Below, piece by piece: positions 15,742 through 26,715 of a DNA stretch of 64,000 nucleotides. This stretch comes from Nitrospira sp. SG-bin1. GTDB lineage: Bacteria; Nitrospirota; Nitrospiria; Nitrospirales; Nitrospiraceae. Each line of letters begins with the position of its first letter. Positions within the stretch are counted from its first letter, which is position 1. The notes beneath the pieces were generated by a model. It did no database searches and was not told where the DNA came from. It saw nothing but the letters and a program-made list of their open reading frames with translations. The DNA lies in the NCBI GenBank assembly GCA_002083365.1, contig LVWS01000043.1, positions 1 through 64,000 on the forward strand, written 5' to 3'. The translations under genes and the position numbers were made by a program.

Positions 15742-15795
15742 GCCCGCGAAGTGCCACCGCTGAAATAATTGCGGGAGGTTCCGCCGCCTTCTGAG
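15718..15795 (+). repeat. Three 27-base copies of the aclA 3' end
   Basis: Units begin at 15718, 15745 and 15772. Unit 1 is the true end of aclA, coding REVPPLK and TAG. Unit 2 codes REVPPLK and TAA, differing at six bases, all synonymous. Unit 3 codes REVPP and then diverges. Units 2 and 3 lie after the aclA stop in the same frame. Confidence 0.85.
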
Positions 15796-15903
15796 TGGTG
15801 GAGCACGCCGCCCTAACTGAAGGCTGGTGATGGAGCGTGGTCCGGGAGAGCGACTCCCTGGCTCCTGGCTCCTAGTCCCACGCCCGTTCGTAAGGAGATC
15901 GCA

Positions 15904-18147
15904 ATGTCACTCGAGCTCGCGAAGAAACTCTACGCCAAGATGCCGGAGGTCTTTGAGAAGGCCAGAAAGAAATTCGGCCGACCGTTGACGCTGGCGGAAA
16001 AGATTCTCGTCTCGCACGCGGACAACTTTGATACTCAGCAGTGGGAGCGCGGCAAAGCCATGTTGTCGCTCCGCCCCGACCGCGTGGCGATGCAGGATGC
16101 GACGGCGCAGATGGCGATGTTGCAGTTCATGCAGGCCGGCAAGAGGAAAGCCGCCGTGCCGAGCACGATCCACTGCGACCACTTGATTCGCGCCGAAATG
16201 GGTTCCGAAAAAGATCTGCTCCGCGCCATGGACGAGAACAAGGAAGTCTATAACTTCCTGGCCTCCGCCGCGAAGAAGTACGGTATCGGTTTCTGGAAGC
16301 CGGGCGCCGGCATCATTCACCAAGTCGTGCTGGAGAACTATGCGTTTCCGGGCGGTTTGATCATCGGGACCGACTCTCATACGCCGAACGGCGGCGGGTT
16401 GGGGATGTTGGCGATCGGCGTCGGAGGAGCGGATGCCGGCGAAGTGATGGCCGGGTTGCCGTGGGAAGTGCTCCATCCGAAGTTGATCGGGGTGAAACTG
16501 ACCGGCAAGTTGAACGGCTGGGCCTCGCCGAAAGACGTGATTCTCTACCTCTGCGGCTTGCTCACGGTGAAAGGCGGCACGAACAAGATCGTCGAATACT
16601 TCGGCCCCGGTGCGGAGACCATCAGCGCGACCGGTAAGGGCACCATCTGCAATATGGGTGCGGAGTTGGGCGCCACCACGTCGGTGTTCCCATTCGATCA
16701 GAAAATGGTCGACTATTTGAATATCACGGATCGGGGTGAGTGGGCGAAATTGGCCCAGGCCAACAAGGCGTTGCTGACCGCCGATCCGGAAGTGAGTCAG
16801 TCCCCTGAGAAGTACTATGATCAGATCGTCGAAATCGATCTCTCGAAGCTGGAGCCGCATGTGGTCGGTCCCCATACGCCGGACTTGGCTCGACCGATTT
16901 CAAAACTGAGAGCAGAGGCCCAGGAGAAGGGCTATCCGGTCGAACTGAAAGCGGCCTTGATTGGAAGCTGCACCAATTCATCCTATGAAGACATCAGCCG
17001 CTCGGCCCATGTGGCGCGGCAAGCCTTGAAGGCCGGTTTGAAGGCGAAGGCCTCGTTCTTGATTTCCCCGGGGTCTGAACGCATTTATCACACGATGAAG
17101 CGTGACGGATTCTTGGAGACGTTCGAGCAACTTGGCGGGACCGTGTTGTCGAATTCCTGCGGACCCTGTATCGGTCAGTGGAAGCGGGCAGACGGGGTGA
17201 AAGGCAAAGCGGATTCGATCGTCAGCTCCTTCAACAGGAATTTCCCGGGCCGTAATGATGGCATTAACGAAACGCTCTCTTTCCTGGCGAGTCCGGAAGT
17301 GGTGACGGCCTATGCGATCACCGGTGATCTTGGGTTTGACCCGGTCCATCAGCCGGTCAAAGGCGCGGATGGCAAGGAGTTCAAGCTCCAACCGCCGGTG
17401 GGTGAGGAGTTGCCGGCCAAGGGTTTTGCGAAAGGTGAAGAGGGCTACGTGGCGCCAGCCGACAATGGCGATGTACTCACCGTCGATATTCCGCCGACCA
17501 GCGAACGGTTGCAACTCTTGCAGCCGTTCCCGAAGTGGGACGGGAAGGATTTCGAGAAGCTCCCGCTCTTGATCAAGACCAAGGGCAAGACCACGACCGA
17601 CCACATTTCCCCGGCCGGTCCCTGGCTCAAGTTCCGCGGCCACTTGGACAGGATCAGCGACAACATGTTCCTCGGCGCCAACAGCGCCTTTGCCTCGGAG
17701 CCGGGCAAGGGCACCAATGTCCTGACCGGTGAAGCGAATCTCACGATCGCGCAGATCGCGCGTGCCTACAAGGCCAAGGGCATCGGATCGATCGTGGTCG
17801 GCGACGAAAACTACGGTGAAGGCAGCAGCCGGGAACATGCCGCTATGTCCCCTCGGTTTCTCAATGTGCGCGCGGTCATCACGAAGAGCTTTGCGCGTAT
17901 CCATGAAACAAACCTGAAAAAGCAGGGCATTTTGCCGTTGACGTTCGCCGATCCAAAGGACTACGACAAGATCGACATGAACGATCGGTTGAGTGTCGTG
18001 GATTTGGCGAATTTGGCGCCCGGCAAGCCGGTGACGGTGGTGATTCACAAGGCGAGCGGCGACGTGAAGATTCAAGCGAACCACAGTATGACGGCACAAC
18101 AAATCACTTGGTTCAAGGCCGGTTCAGCGTTGAACGCCCTGAACTAA
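15904..18147 (+). CDS. Aconitate hydratase, mitochondrial (mAcn) type
   Basis: Interconverts citrate, cis-aconitate and isocitrate; in this cluster it supplies citrate to ATP-citrate lyase. The 747-residue size and motifs point to the mitochondrial-type aconitase rather than the AcnA/IRP or AcnB types. The 4Fe-4S ligands are Cys in GSCTNSSYED near residue 358 and the CGPC pair in SNSCGPCIGQW near residues 419-422. The swivel domain has GDENYGEGSSREHAA. The ribosome site is TAAGGAGATC before the ATG. It is followed 25 bases later by icd. Confidence 0.94.
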   Translation: MSLELAKKLYAKMPEVFEKARKKFGRPLTLAEKILVSHADNFDTQQWERGKAMLSLRPDRVAMQDATAQMAMLQFMQAGKRKAAVPSTIHCDHLIRAEMGSEKDLLRAMDENKEVYNFLASAAKKYGIGFWKPGAGIIHQVVLENYAFPGGLIIGTDSHTPNGGGLGMLAIGVGGADAGEVMAGLPWEVLHPKLIGVKLTGKLNGWASPKDVILYLCGLLTVKGGTNKIVEYFGPGAETISATGKGTICNMGAELGATTSVFPFDQKMVDYLNITDRGEWAKLAQANKALLTADPEVSQSPEKYYDQIVEIDLSKLEPHVVGPHTPDLARPISKLRAEAQEKGYPVELKAALIGSCTNSSYEDISRSAHVARQALKAGLKAKASFLISPGSERIYHTMKRDGFLETFEQLGGTVLSNSCGPCIGQWKRADGVKGKADSIVSSFNRNFPGRNDGINETLSFLASPEVVTAYAITGDLGFDPVHQPVKGADGKEFKLQPPVGEELPAKGFAKGEEGYVAPADNGDVLTVDIPPTSERLQLLQPFPKWDGKDFEKLPLLIKTKGKTTTDHISPAGPWLKFRGHLDRISDNMFLGANSAFASEPGKGTNVLTGEANLTIAQIARAYKAKGIGSIVVGDENYGEGSSREHAAMSPRFLNVRAVITKSFARIHETNLKKQGILPLTFADPKDYDKIDMNDRLSVVDLANLAPGKPVTVVIHKASGDVKIQANHSMTAQQITWFKAGSALNALN

Positions 18148-18172
18148 CCGATATATCGAGAGAGGGAAAACC

Positions 18173-20401
<2,229 letters not shown>

Positions 20402-20413
20402 AACTGGCCTTTG

Positions 20414-20460
20414 GCCGTCGGCGATCAGCTCATGAAAATTCGAAGCTGAAAGCCGACGGC
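20414..20460. repeat. Hairpin-forming repeat between icd and frdB
   Basis: Arms 20414-20430 and 20444-20460 are complementary at 15 of 17 positions around a 13-base loop. There is no T tract, so it is unlikely to be a full terminator. The right half, extending to 20474, closely resembles 10265-10297, so this is a member of a dispersed intergenic repeat. Confidence 0.65.
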
Positions 20461-20485
20461 TGAGAGCTGGTAGCGGAACTTAGTA

Positions 20486-21199
20486 ATGGCTCAAGAAAAC
20501 ACAGAGAATGTGATCGATCAGCCCGAGATCATGAAACCTCGGATGGTCACGATCGAAATCGCCGGCAAGAAAGTGGACGTGCCGGAAGGGATCACGGTTG
20601 TGAAGGCCATGTGGTACGCGGGTATCGACGTCGTGCGCGGCGTCGGTTGCCTCGGTGGTTTCTGCGGCGCTTGCGCGACCTACTATCGCACGAAGGACGA
20701 TCCCAAAGTCCGTACCTGTTTGGCTTGTCAGATGGCGGTGCAGGACGGCATGTCCTTCACGATGATGCCGCCGTTTCCCGCGCGCAAGGCGACCTACGAA
20801 ATTCAGACGCTCCAAGATCCCAAACAAGACCTGTTCAATCTGTATCCCGAAGCGCCGCTTTGTCGAAATTGCAACGCCTGCACCGAGGCCTGCCCACAGA
20901 AGATCGACGTCCGCGAGGGGGTGTGGAAGGCCGTCTTCGGAGACTTCAAGAGCGTCTCCGAAATGTTCATGGATTGTGTCATGTGCGGCATGTGCACGCC
21001 GGTCTGCATCGCCGATATCGCGCCGAACCTCGTGGCGCTCTATGTCAGTCGCGCACAGGGCGCGCACTTCACCGAGAAGCCGGTCGGCCTCGATACCCGC
21101 ATCAAGGAAATTCAAGACGGGATATATGCCGAGGAGTGGAGCAAGATTCTGAACATGAATGAGAAGGAACTGGCCGAGCACTGCGCCATGGTGAAATAG
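20486..21199 (+). CDS. Fumarate reductase/succinate dehydrogenase-type iron-sulfur subunit, atypical
   Basis: Electron-transfer subunit of a fumarate reductase, 237 residues. The N-terminal 2Fe-2S domain has Cys55, Cys60, Cys63 and Cys78 or Cys81 (GCLGGFCGAC then CLAC). The C-terminal domain has two motifs of the pattern C-x2-C-x2-C-x3-C: residues 126-136 and 164-174. In standard SdhB/FrdB the second site is a 3Fe-4S cluster with a different spacing, so this protein probably holds two 4Fe-4S clusters, closer to TfrB or HdrC/GlpC proteins. It is paired with the flavoprotein 75 bases downstream. No membrane anchor gene follows. In the rTCA cycle it would feed electrons for fumarate reduction; the donor is unknown. 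Confidence 0.82.
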   Translation: MAQENTENVIDQPEIMKPRMVTIEIAGKKVDVPEGITVVKAMWYAGIDVVRGVGCLGGFCGACATYYRTKDDPKVRTCLACQMAVQDGMSFTMMPPFPARKATYEIQTLQDPKQDLFNLYPEAPLCRNCNACTEACPQKIDVREGVWKAVFGDFKSVSEMFMDCVMCGMCTPVCIADIAPNLVALYVSRAQGAHFTEKPVGLDTRIKEIQDGIYAEEWSKILNMNEKELAEHCAMVK

Positions 21200-21273
21200 T
21201 CTGAACCCAGTCGGTCGTCAGTGCTCAGCTTTCCGAGATGGGAGCGCTGAACGCTTGTCGCAGAAAGCCTGAC

Positions 21274-22857
21274 ATGGATATTCACGCCCTCCAACAAATC
21301 GTGCACAAAACACGGGATGCCCGCCGCAAGCAGACCCTCCCGAAGTTTTCTCCCGCGGACCGCGACCAACTGATTCACAAGTACCATCCGGACTTTCGAG
21401 CCAGCGCCTATCGACCGATTCGCTTCGGCCCCAATGAAGGCGAGAAGACCGTGGTCGAATTGGCCACCTTGCTCGAAGGCGACAGCCCGATTCAGGACGA
21501 TTTCGATCCGACGCCGCATTACACGACCGATGTCTTGGTCATCGGCGGTGGCGGAGCCGGGTGCGCGGCCGCGTTGCACGCCCATGGCGCCGGGGCGAAA
21601 ACGATCCTTGCCACGAAGCTGCGATTGGGGGATTCCAACAGCGTGATGGCGCAGGGAGGGATGCAGATTTCCGTCGCGCCGGAGGACTCACCGGTCACGC
21701 ACTTCATCGACACCCTCAAGGGCGGGCATATGGAGAACGACCATGCCCTGCTCAAAGTCATGGTCGAGGAAGGACCGTCGATTGCCCAGTGGCTGATCGA
21801 GCTCGGGGTGCTGTTCGATCGTCAGGCGGACGGCAATCTCCATGTGAAAAAGGGCGGCGGCAGTTCCAAGCCTCGCCTGCTGACCTGCTCCGACTATACC
21901 GGCCTCGAAATCATGCGGGTGCTCAAGGACGAGGTCCTCAATCAAAAAATCCAATTACTCGAATTTGCCGCGGCCATTGAATTGTTGAGCGACGGCGAAG
22001 GAAACTGTACCGGCGCCATCTTCAAAGATCTCGATAATCAGCGGCACGTGGTGGTGTCCGCCAAGGCGGTCATTCTCGCGACCGGAGGCATCGGCCGGCT
22101 GCACATTCAGGGATTCCCGACCAGCAACCACTATGGGGCCACGGGAGATGGACTTTGCCTGGCTTACCGTATGGGCGCCAAGTTGGCCCATATCGATACG
22201 TTCCAGTACCACCCGTCAGGCGCGGTGTATCCCGAGCAATTGATCGGGGCCTTGGTGACGGAGGGCATCCGTTCCGAGGGCGGACAGCTGGTGAATGCGA
22301 AGGGGGAACGCTTCGTGAACGAACTCGACACGCGAGACGTCGTGTCGTCTTCGATCATCCGTGAGTGCGAAGAAGGCCGCGGGATCAGAACGATGTCCGG
22401 CCGTGTCGGGGTCTGGCTGGATACCCCGTTGCTGGACGCGGAGCATGGGCCCGGAACAGTGGAGAAACATTTCCCGGCCATGATGCTCCAGTTCGAGCGG
22501 TTCGGCATCGACATCAGCAAGGACCCGGTTTTGATCTATCCCACGCTGCATTACCAGAACGGCGGCGTGAAGATCGATACGAACTCGGAAACGAACGTGA
22601 AGCACCTCTTCGTGGCCGGAGAAGCCTCCGGCGGATTGCATGGACGCAATCGCTTGATGGGCAATTCGCTGCTCGATCTCATGGTTTTCGGCAAGCGGTC
22701 CGGCCTGACCGCGGCCGGTCGGATCGGCACCGTGAAACAGGGCAAGCTCACGTTGAAACACCTGCAGCGATTCCGCGCCGAAGCCAAGAAACACGGTAAT
22801 GTCAGCGGTGTCATTTCGCCGATGATTCTGCCGGCGTACACTCGGAAGGTAGGCTGA
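21274..22857 (+). CDS. Fumarate reductase/succinate dehydrogenase flavoprotein, non-covalent FAD type
   Basis: FAD-dependent subunit of 527 residues reducing fumarate to succinate (or the reverse). After an unusual N-terminal extension of about 85 residues comes the dinucleotide fold VLVIGGGGAGCAAALHA. Active-site blocks FQYHPSGAVYP, TEGIRSEGG and LHGRNRLMGNSLLDL are conserved. The segment that normally holds the FAD-linking histidine (SHTVAAQGG in relatives) reads SNSVMAQGG, with Asn in place of His, so FAD is probably not covalent. I use the ATG at 21274 rather than the upstream one at 21238, which lies in intergenic-like sequence. The usual C-terminal region after the active site is shorter than in E. 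coli SdhA. Confidence 0.82.
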   Translation: MDIHALQQIVHKTRDARRKQTLPKFSPADRDQLIHKYHPDFRASAYRPIRFGPNEGEKTVVELATLLEGDSPIQDDFDPTPHYTTDVLVIGGGGAGCAAALHAHGAGAKTILATKLRLGDSNSVMAQGGMQISVAPEDSPVTHFIDTLKGGHMENDHALLKVMVEEGPSIAQWLIELGVLFDRQADGNLHVKKGGGSSKPRLLTCSDYTGLEIMRVLKDEVLNQKIQLLEFAAAIELLSDGEGNCTGAIFKDLDNQRHVVVSAKAVILATGGIGRLHIQGFPTSNHYGATGDGLCLAYRMGAKLAHIDTFQYHPSGAVYPEQLIGALVTEGIRSEGGQLVNAKGERFVNELDTRDVVSSSIIRECEEGRGIRTMSGRVGVWLDTPLLDAEHGPGTVEKHFPAMMLQFERFGIDISKDPVLIYPTLHYQNGGVKIDTNSETNVKHLFVAGEASGGLHGRNRLMGNSLLDLMVFGKRSGLTAAGRIGTVKQGKLTLKHLQRFRAEAKKHGNVSGVISPMILPAYTRKVG

Positions 22858-22937
22858 GGCTCCACGGTTGAGTGGGGATGGATATGATTCTTCGCACGGC
22901 TCAGCCTTCACCTCGACCTTAACCTGAAAGGATTCAG

Positions 22938-24116
22938 ATGAACGTGCACGAATTCCAAGCGAAGTCGTTGTTTGCCCAATTCGGCGTTCCGGTGCCGCGC
23001 GGCAAGGAAATTACCTCTCCGGAGGCTGCGACGGCCTGGGCGAATGAGCTGAATACGCCGGTGTTCGTCGTCAAGGCACAAATCCATGCCGGTGGACGGG
23101 GCAAGGCCGGCGGCGTCAAGATCACCAAGGATAAGGCGACTGTGGCCGGGCTGGCCAAGGAGCTGATCGGCAAGACGCTGGTGACGCATCAGACCGGTCC
23201 CAAGGGACGCCAAGTCCACCGCCTTTTGATGGAAGAGGGAGCCAACATCGCCAAGGAACTCTATCTTTCCCTTCTTGTCGATCGAGATACAGGCTGGCCG
23301 ACCTTCATCGCCAGCACAGAAGGTGGGATGGAGATCGAAGAAGTGGCTGCAAAAACGCCGGAAAAGATCATCAAAGAGGCGATCGACCCCGCCGTCGGAT
23401 TCCAGGGGCACAACGGTCGCAATGTGGCCTTTGCGCTGGGCCTCCAGACCATCGAACCGGCCGTCATCAATCAGTTCGTCAAGCTCCTGGACAGCCTCTA
23501 CCGCCTCTTCATGGAGAAGAACGCCGCATTGGTCGAGATCAATCCGTTGATCATCACCAAGGAAAAAACACTGGTGGCGTTGGATGGGAAAGTGTCGTTC
23601 GACGACAACGGTCTCTTCAAGCACGAGGACGTGCAGAAGATGAGGGATTTGAACGAGGAAGAGCCGTTGGAGATCGAGGCCGCGGCCAACAATCTGAATT
23701 ATGTCAAACTCGACGGGAATATCGGCTGCATGGTGAACGGGGCGGGACTGGCCATGGCGACGATGGACGTCATCAAGCTGGCAGGCAGCGAGCCGGCGAA
23801 CTTTCTGGACGTGGGCGGCGGCGCGACGAAAGAAACGGTGGCAGCCGGGTTCCGCATTCTATTGAAAGATCCAAACGTCAAAGGCATCTTCATCAACATC
23901 TTCGGCGGCATCGTGCGCTGCGAGCGCATCGCGCATGGCGTGATCGAAGCGGCCAAAGAAGTGAAGATCACGGTCCCGCTGGTCGTACGTCTGCAAGGGA
24001 CGAATGCCGAGGAAGGACGCAAACTGTTGGGGGAGTCCGGGTTGAAGCTGGACGTGGCCGATGACTTGTGGGAAGCGGCGCAGAAGATTGTGAAGCTGAC
24101 GGGGAAAGCGGCGTAG
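22938..24116 (+). CDS. sucC: Succinyl-CoA synthetase, beta subunit
   Basis: Nucleotide-binding subunit of succinyl-CoA synthetase; in the rTCA cycle it activates succinate. The 392-residue protein starts MNVHEFQAKSLFAQFGVPVP, typical of SucC. The ATP-grasp domain has AQIHAGGRGKAGGVK near residue 45, and EINPLI near residue 198. The C-terminal CoA-ligase domain has FLDVGGGA and NIFGGIVRCERIA near residue 318. The ribosome site AAAGGA precedes the ATG. Followed by sucD after a 155-base gap. Confidence 0.96.
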   Translation: MNVHEFQAKSLFAQFGVPVPRGKEITSPEAATAWANELNTPVFVVKAQIHAGGRGKAGGVKITKDKATVAGLAKELIGKTLVTHQTGPKGRQVHRLLMEEGANIAKELYLSLLVDRDTGWPTFIASTEGGMEIEEVAAKTPEKIIKEAIDPAVGFQGHNGRNVAFALGLQTIEPAVINQFVKLLDSLYRLFMEKNAALVEINPLIITKEKTLVALDGKVSFDDNGLFKHEDVQKMRDLNEEEPLEIEAAANNLNYVKLDGNIGCMVNGAGLAMATMDVIKLAGSEPANFLDVGGGATKETVAAGFRILLKDPNVKGIFINIFGGIVRCERIAHGVIEAAKEVKITVPLVVRLQGTNAEEGRKLLGESGLKLDVADDLWEAAQKIVKLTGKAA

Positions 24117-24271
24117 GAGAAGGTGCGCCGGGCAGAGTCTCAGTGCTCGCCCATCGCGCACGCGGGATTAATAGTTGACGATCACTATGGGCGGTGCTCG
24201 GTGGATGCGCGCAGTGTGAGACCCAGCCCGTCACACCTTCTTGAAAAAGAAGGAGAGGAAAAGAGGGAATC

Positions 24272-25144
24272 GTGAGCATTCTCGTCAATAAGAATACGCG
24301 GGTGGTAGTGCAGGGGATCACAGGCAAGGAAGGGTCGTTTCATGCGACCCAGTGCAAGGCCTACGGAACGAAGGTCGTCGCCGGCGTCACACCGGGGAAG
24401 GCCGGTCAGGAGGTCGAAGGCATTCCCGTGTTCAACACGGTGGCAGACGCGGTGAAGAAGACCGAGTGCGATACCTCGCTCATTTTCGTGCCGCCGCCGT
24501 TCTGTGCCGACGCCATCCTTGAAGCGGCCGATGCGGGCATCAAGCTTGTCATTTGCATCACCGAAGGCATTCCCGTCAACGATATGGTGAAGGTCAAGCG
24601 GGCGCTCCGCGGTCGCGAGGTGAGGCTGATCGGACCGAATTGCCCGGGCGTCATCACGGTCGATGAAGCGAAGATCGGCATCATGCCGGGTTTCATCCAC
24701 AAGAAAGGCGTGGTGGGAGTCGTCTCCCGTAGCGGCACCTTGACCTATGAAGCCGTGCACCAGCTCTCGACGTTGGGCTTGGGTGAAACGACCTGCGTCG
24801 GCATCGGCGGTGATCCGGTCAACGGTACGGGGTTCGTCGATGTGTTGCCGTTGTTCGAGAAAGACCCGGAGACGCAGGCCATTGTCATGATCGGCGAGAT
24901 CGGCGGCGACGCCGAGGAAAAAGCGGCCGAGTTCATCAAGAAACACGTGAAGAAGCCGGTCATCAGCTTCATCGCCGGCATCACGGCGCCTCCGGGCCGC
25001 CGCATGGGCCACGCCGGCGCCATTATCTCCGGCGGCAAGGGAACCGCAGCCGAAAAGATGAAAACCCTGGAAGCGGCCGGGGTCAAAGTCGTCAAGAATC
25101 CGGCGGAGATCGGCGAAGCGGTCAAGAAAGCGTTAGGACGATAG
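24272..25144 (+). CDS. sucD: Succinyl-CoA synthetase, alpha subunit
   Basis: Alpha subunit, 290 residues, forming the CoA-binding and phosphohistidine site with SucC. The N-terminal GITGKEGSFHATQCKAYGT is the CoA-binding motif, GPNCPGVITVDEAKIGIMPG is conserved, and the phosphorylated His lies in GHAGAIISGG near residue 249. The start is a GTG behind AGAAGGAGAGGAAAAG. It ends the rTCA cluster; no clear terminator follows. The 155-base gap from sucC has no recognisable element. Confidence 0.96.
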   Translation: MSILVNKNTRVVVQGITGKEGSFHATQCKAYGTKVVAGVTPGKAGQEVEGIPVFNTVADAVKKTECDTSLIFVPPPFCADAILEAADAGIKLVICITEGIPVNDMVKVKRALRGREVRLIGPNCPGVITVDEAKIGIMPGFIHKKGVVGVVSRSGTLTYEAVHQLSTLGLGETTCVGIGGDPVNGTGFVDVLPLFEKDPETQAIVMIGEIGGDAEEKAAEFIKKHVKKPVISFIAGITAPPGRRMGHAGAIISGGKGTAAEKMKTLEAAGVKVVKNPAEIGEAVKKALGR

Positions 25145-25691
25145 GTTTCCGAGTACGTGCTCCTGTTCCCATCTTCTTTCACCACGACGTTGTGGGCGTC
25201 ATCTCTCCAGCCAGTGCATCAGCTTCCCTCCGTGGGGCAGGTGTGACGATTGTCATGTCTTGCCATGCTTTTCAATAGTTGTTCGCTGGTGTTGCGGAGC
25301 TGTAGAGGAGCGAATTGTGACGACCGCCGGCGAAGGTGTGAACAAGAGTCCGGTATTCCGTCGACACGGTCATGCCTGCTGGGATATTGGATTTACCGAT
25401 AGCTTCAATCCGTTTTATCTATTTTCAAAACTGAACGCGGGGTTGCTACTGTGGGCGCCGGCCGCCCCTACGATGCGACAAGAGCATCCCCTTTTGATCG
25501 CTCTGGAGGCGGAGAGGTGGATGTTTATGTCAAGAACCACTCCAGCCGAACCGGGGATCAAGTCAAGTCTCACGCAGACGTCATCGTCTCGGATCGCCTC
25601 ACTGACCATCGACAATAGACTGACGGATCTTCAGATTGCGCGACCCCAATTCGTCGAAGCACATGGTTTCTTTACCGTGGGAGGACGCTGA
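25145..25691. other. Intergenic region before the triplicated beta-barrel genes
   Basis: This 547-base gap has no gene I can support. An open frame at 25260-25691 shows no domain or good start. The last 120 or so bases are similar to the sequence before the second barrel gene, so the duplicated unit includes this upstream part. No clear promoter hexamers were found. Confidence 0.5.
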
Positions 25692-26576
25692 ATGAACGCG
25701 AGAATTTCGGCGATCGTTTGCCTTCTGTGTGTCCTCGGCTCTGCGGATCTCACCCAGGCGGAAGATCCGTACAACCAACGGGTCGCCGATCCCTATGCGA
25801 TCTCGCCTGATCCCCCCACCATGTCCTCCGGGACGATTGAGCCCTATATGTCCTTTTTTGCGGGAGTGGGAATTCCATTCAGTCAGGACGCTACGTTTAC
25901 CGATGGTACCCAGCCGACGATAGTCGAGAAGGTCGACTATACGTCGAAATTCTCGATCGGTGGCAATTTGGGAGTCTGGTTTCCAACCAGACACAAGTTA
26001 TTGGGATTCGATCTCGGTCTGGAACTCAGCGGTTTTCTTTGGTATCCAGACGTGCGCTGCTGTCGGGACAATTATAATCGTGATCCCGCGACGGGTGAAG
26101 GCACCGGGACGGAGATCCAAGGCCTCTACATCGGCCCAAATTTTCTGATTCGCTACCCGATGGCGATTTCCGAATCCTATCCCAACGGGCGGTGGTTTCC
26201 GTACGTCGGGATCGGCGTGGGCATGCATCAGATGGCGATGAGGCCAGGTGGATCCCGGGGACTGAGTGCGTGCTGTGTGAATGGGGGTAATTTGGAGACG
26301 AACCCCATCCCCGACCAACGGGATACGACGGTCGGATGGATGGCAATGGGAGGAGTTAAGGCACATCTGTTCAAGTACCTGGCGTTTTTTCTGGAGGCGA
26401 AGTATCTCCAGGCCCATCACAACGGGATGCTGACGGATCGGTTCGGGCAGTCCCAAATCATCACGTTTCCATCCCCACCAGAAGGGAGCCCTCTAGTTCT
26501 TAATCAATATTCGTCCTCGATCGACACGATCTTGGTGCATGGAGGCTTGTCGCTACACTTTGACTGGAAGCCGTAG
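25692..26576 (+). CDS. Outer-membrane beta-barrel protein, tandem copy 1
   Basis: A 294-residue exported protein. The signal peptide is the first 23 residues or so (basic MNAR, hydrophobic CLLCVLGSADL, cut near QA-ED). The mature protein is rich in short beta stretches with aromatic and glycine residues, such as YMSFFAGVGIPFS and RWFPYVGIGVGMHQMAM, ending LSLHFDWKP, typical of an 8-stranded OmpA/OmpW-like barrel. The vicinal Cys pair CC in DVRCCRDNYN is shared with its neighbours, and this copy has a second CC (SACCVNGG) absent from the others. Function is unknown; the family seems to be an envelope protein. No other gene in the unit. Confidence 0.75.
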   Translation: MNARISAIVCLLCVLGSADLTQAEDPYNQRVADPYAISPDPPTMSSGTIEPYMSFFAGVGIPFSQDATFTDGTQPTIVEKVDYTSKFSIGGNLGVWFPTRHKLLGFDLGLELSGFLWYPDVRCCRDNYNRDPATGEGTGTEIQGLYIGPNFLIRYPMAISESYPNGRWFPYVGIGVGMHQMAMRPGGSRGLSACCVNGGNLETNPIPDQRDTTVGWMAMGGVKAHLFKYLAFFLEAKYLQAHHNGMLTDRFGQSQIITFPSPPEGSPLVLNQYSSSIDTILVHGGLSLHFDWKP

Positions 26577-26715
26577 GGTCAGGAAGTTAAGGCGAGTTGC
26601 AGGCAGACGTACTCGTCCCGTAACACTGAGTCAGTGATGATCGACTGATGGAGCTTAGATTGCGCGACCCACATTCGTCGAAACACATGGTTGCTTTACC
26701 TTGGGAGGACGCTGA

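Noticed and set aside
25260..25691. A 143-codon plus-strand frame before the first barrel gene
   Set aside because: No domain, poor ribosome site, and its end is the duplicated leader of the barrel gene.
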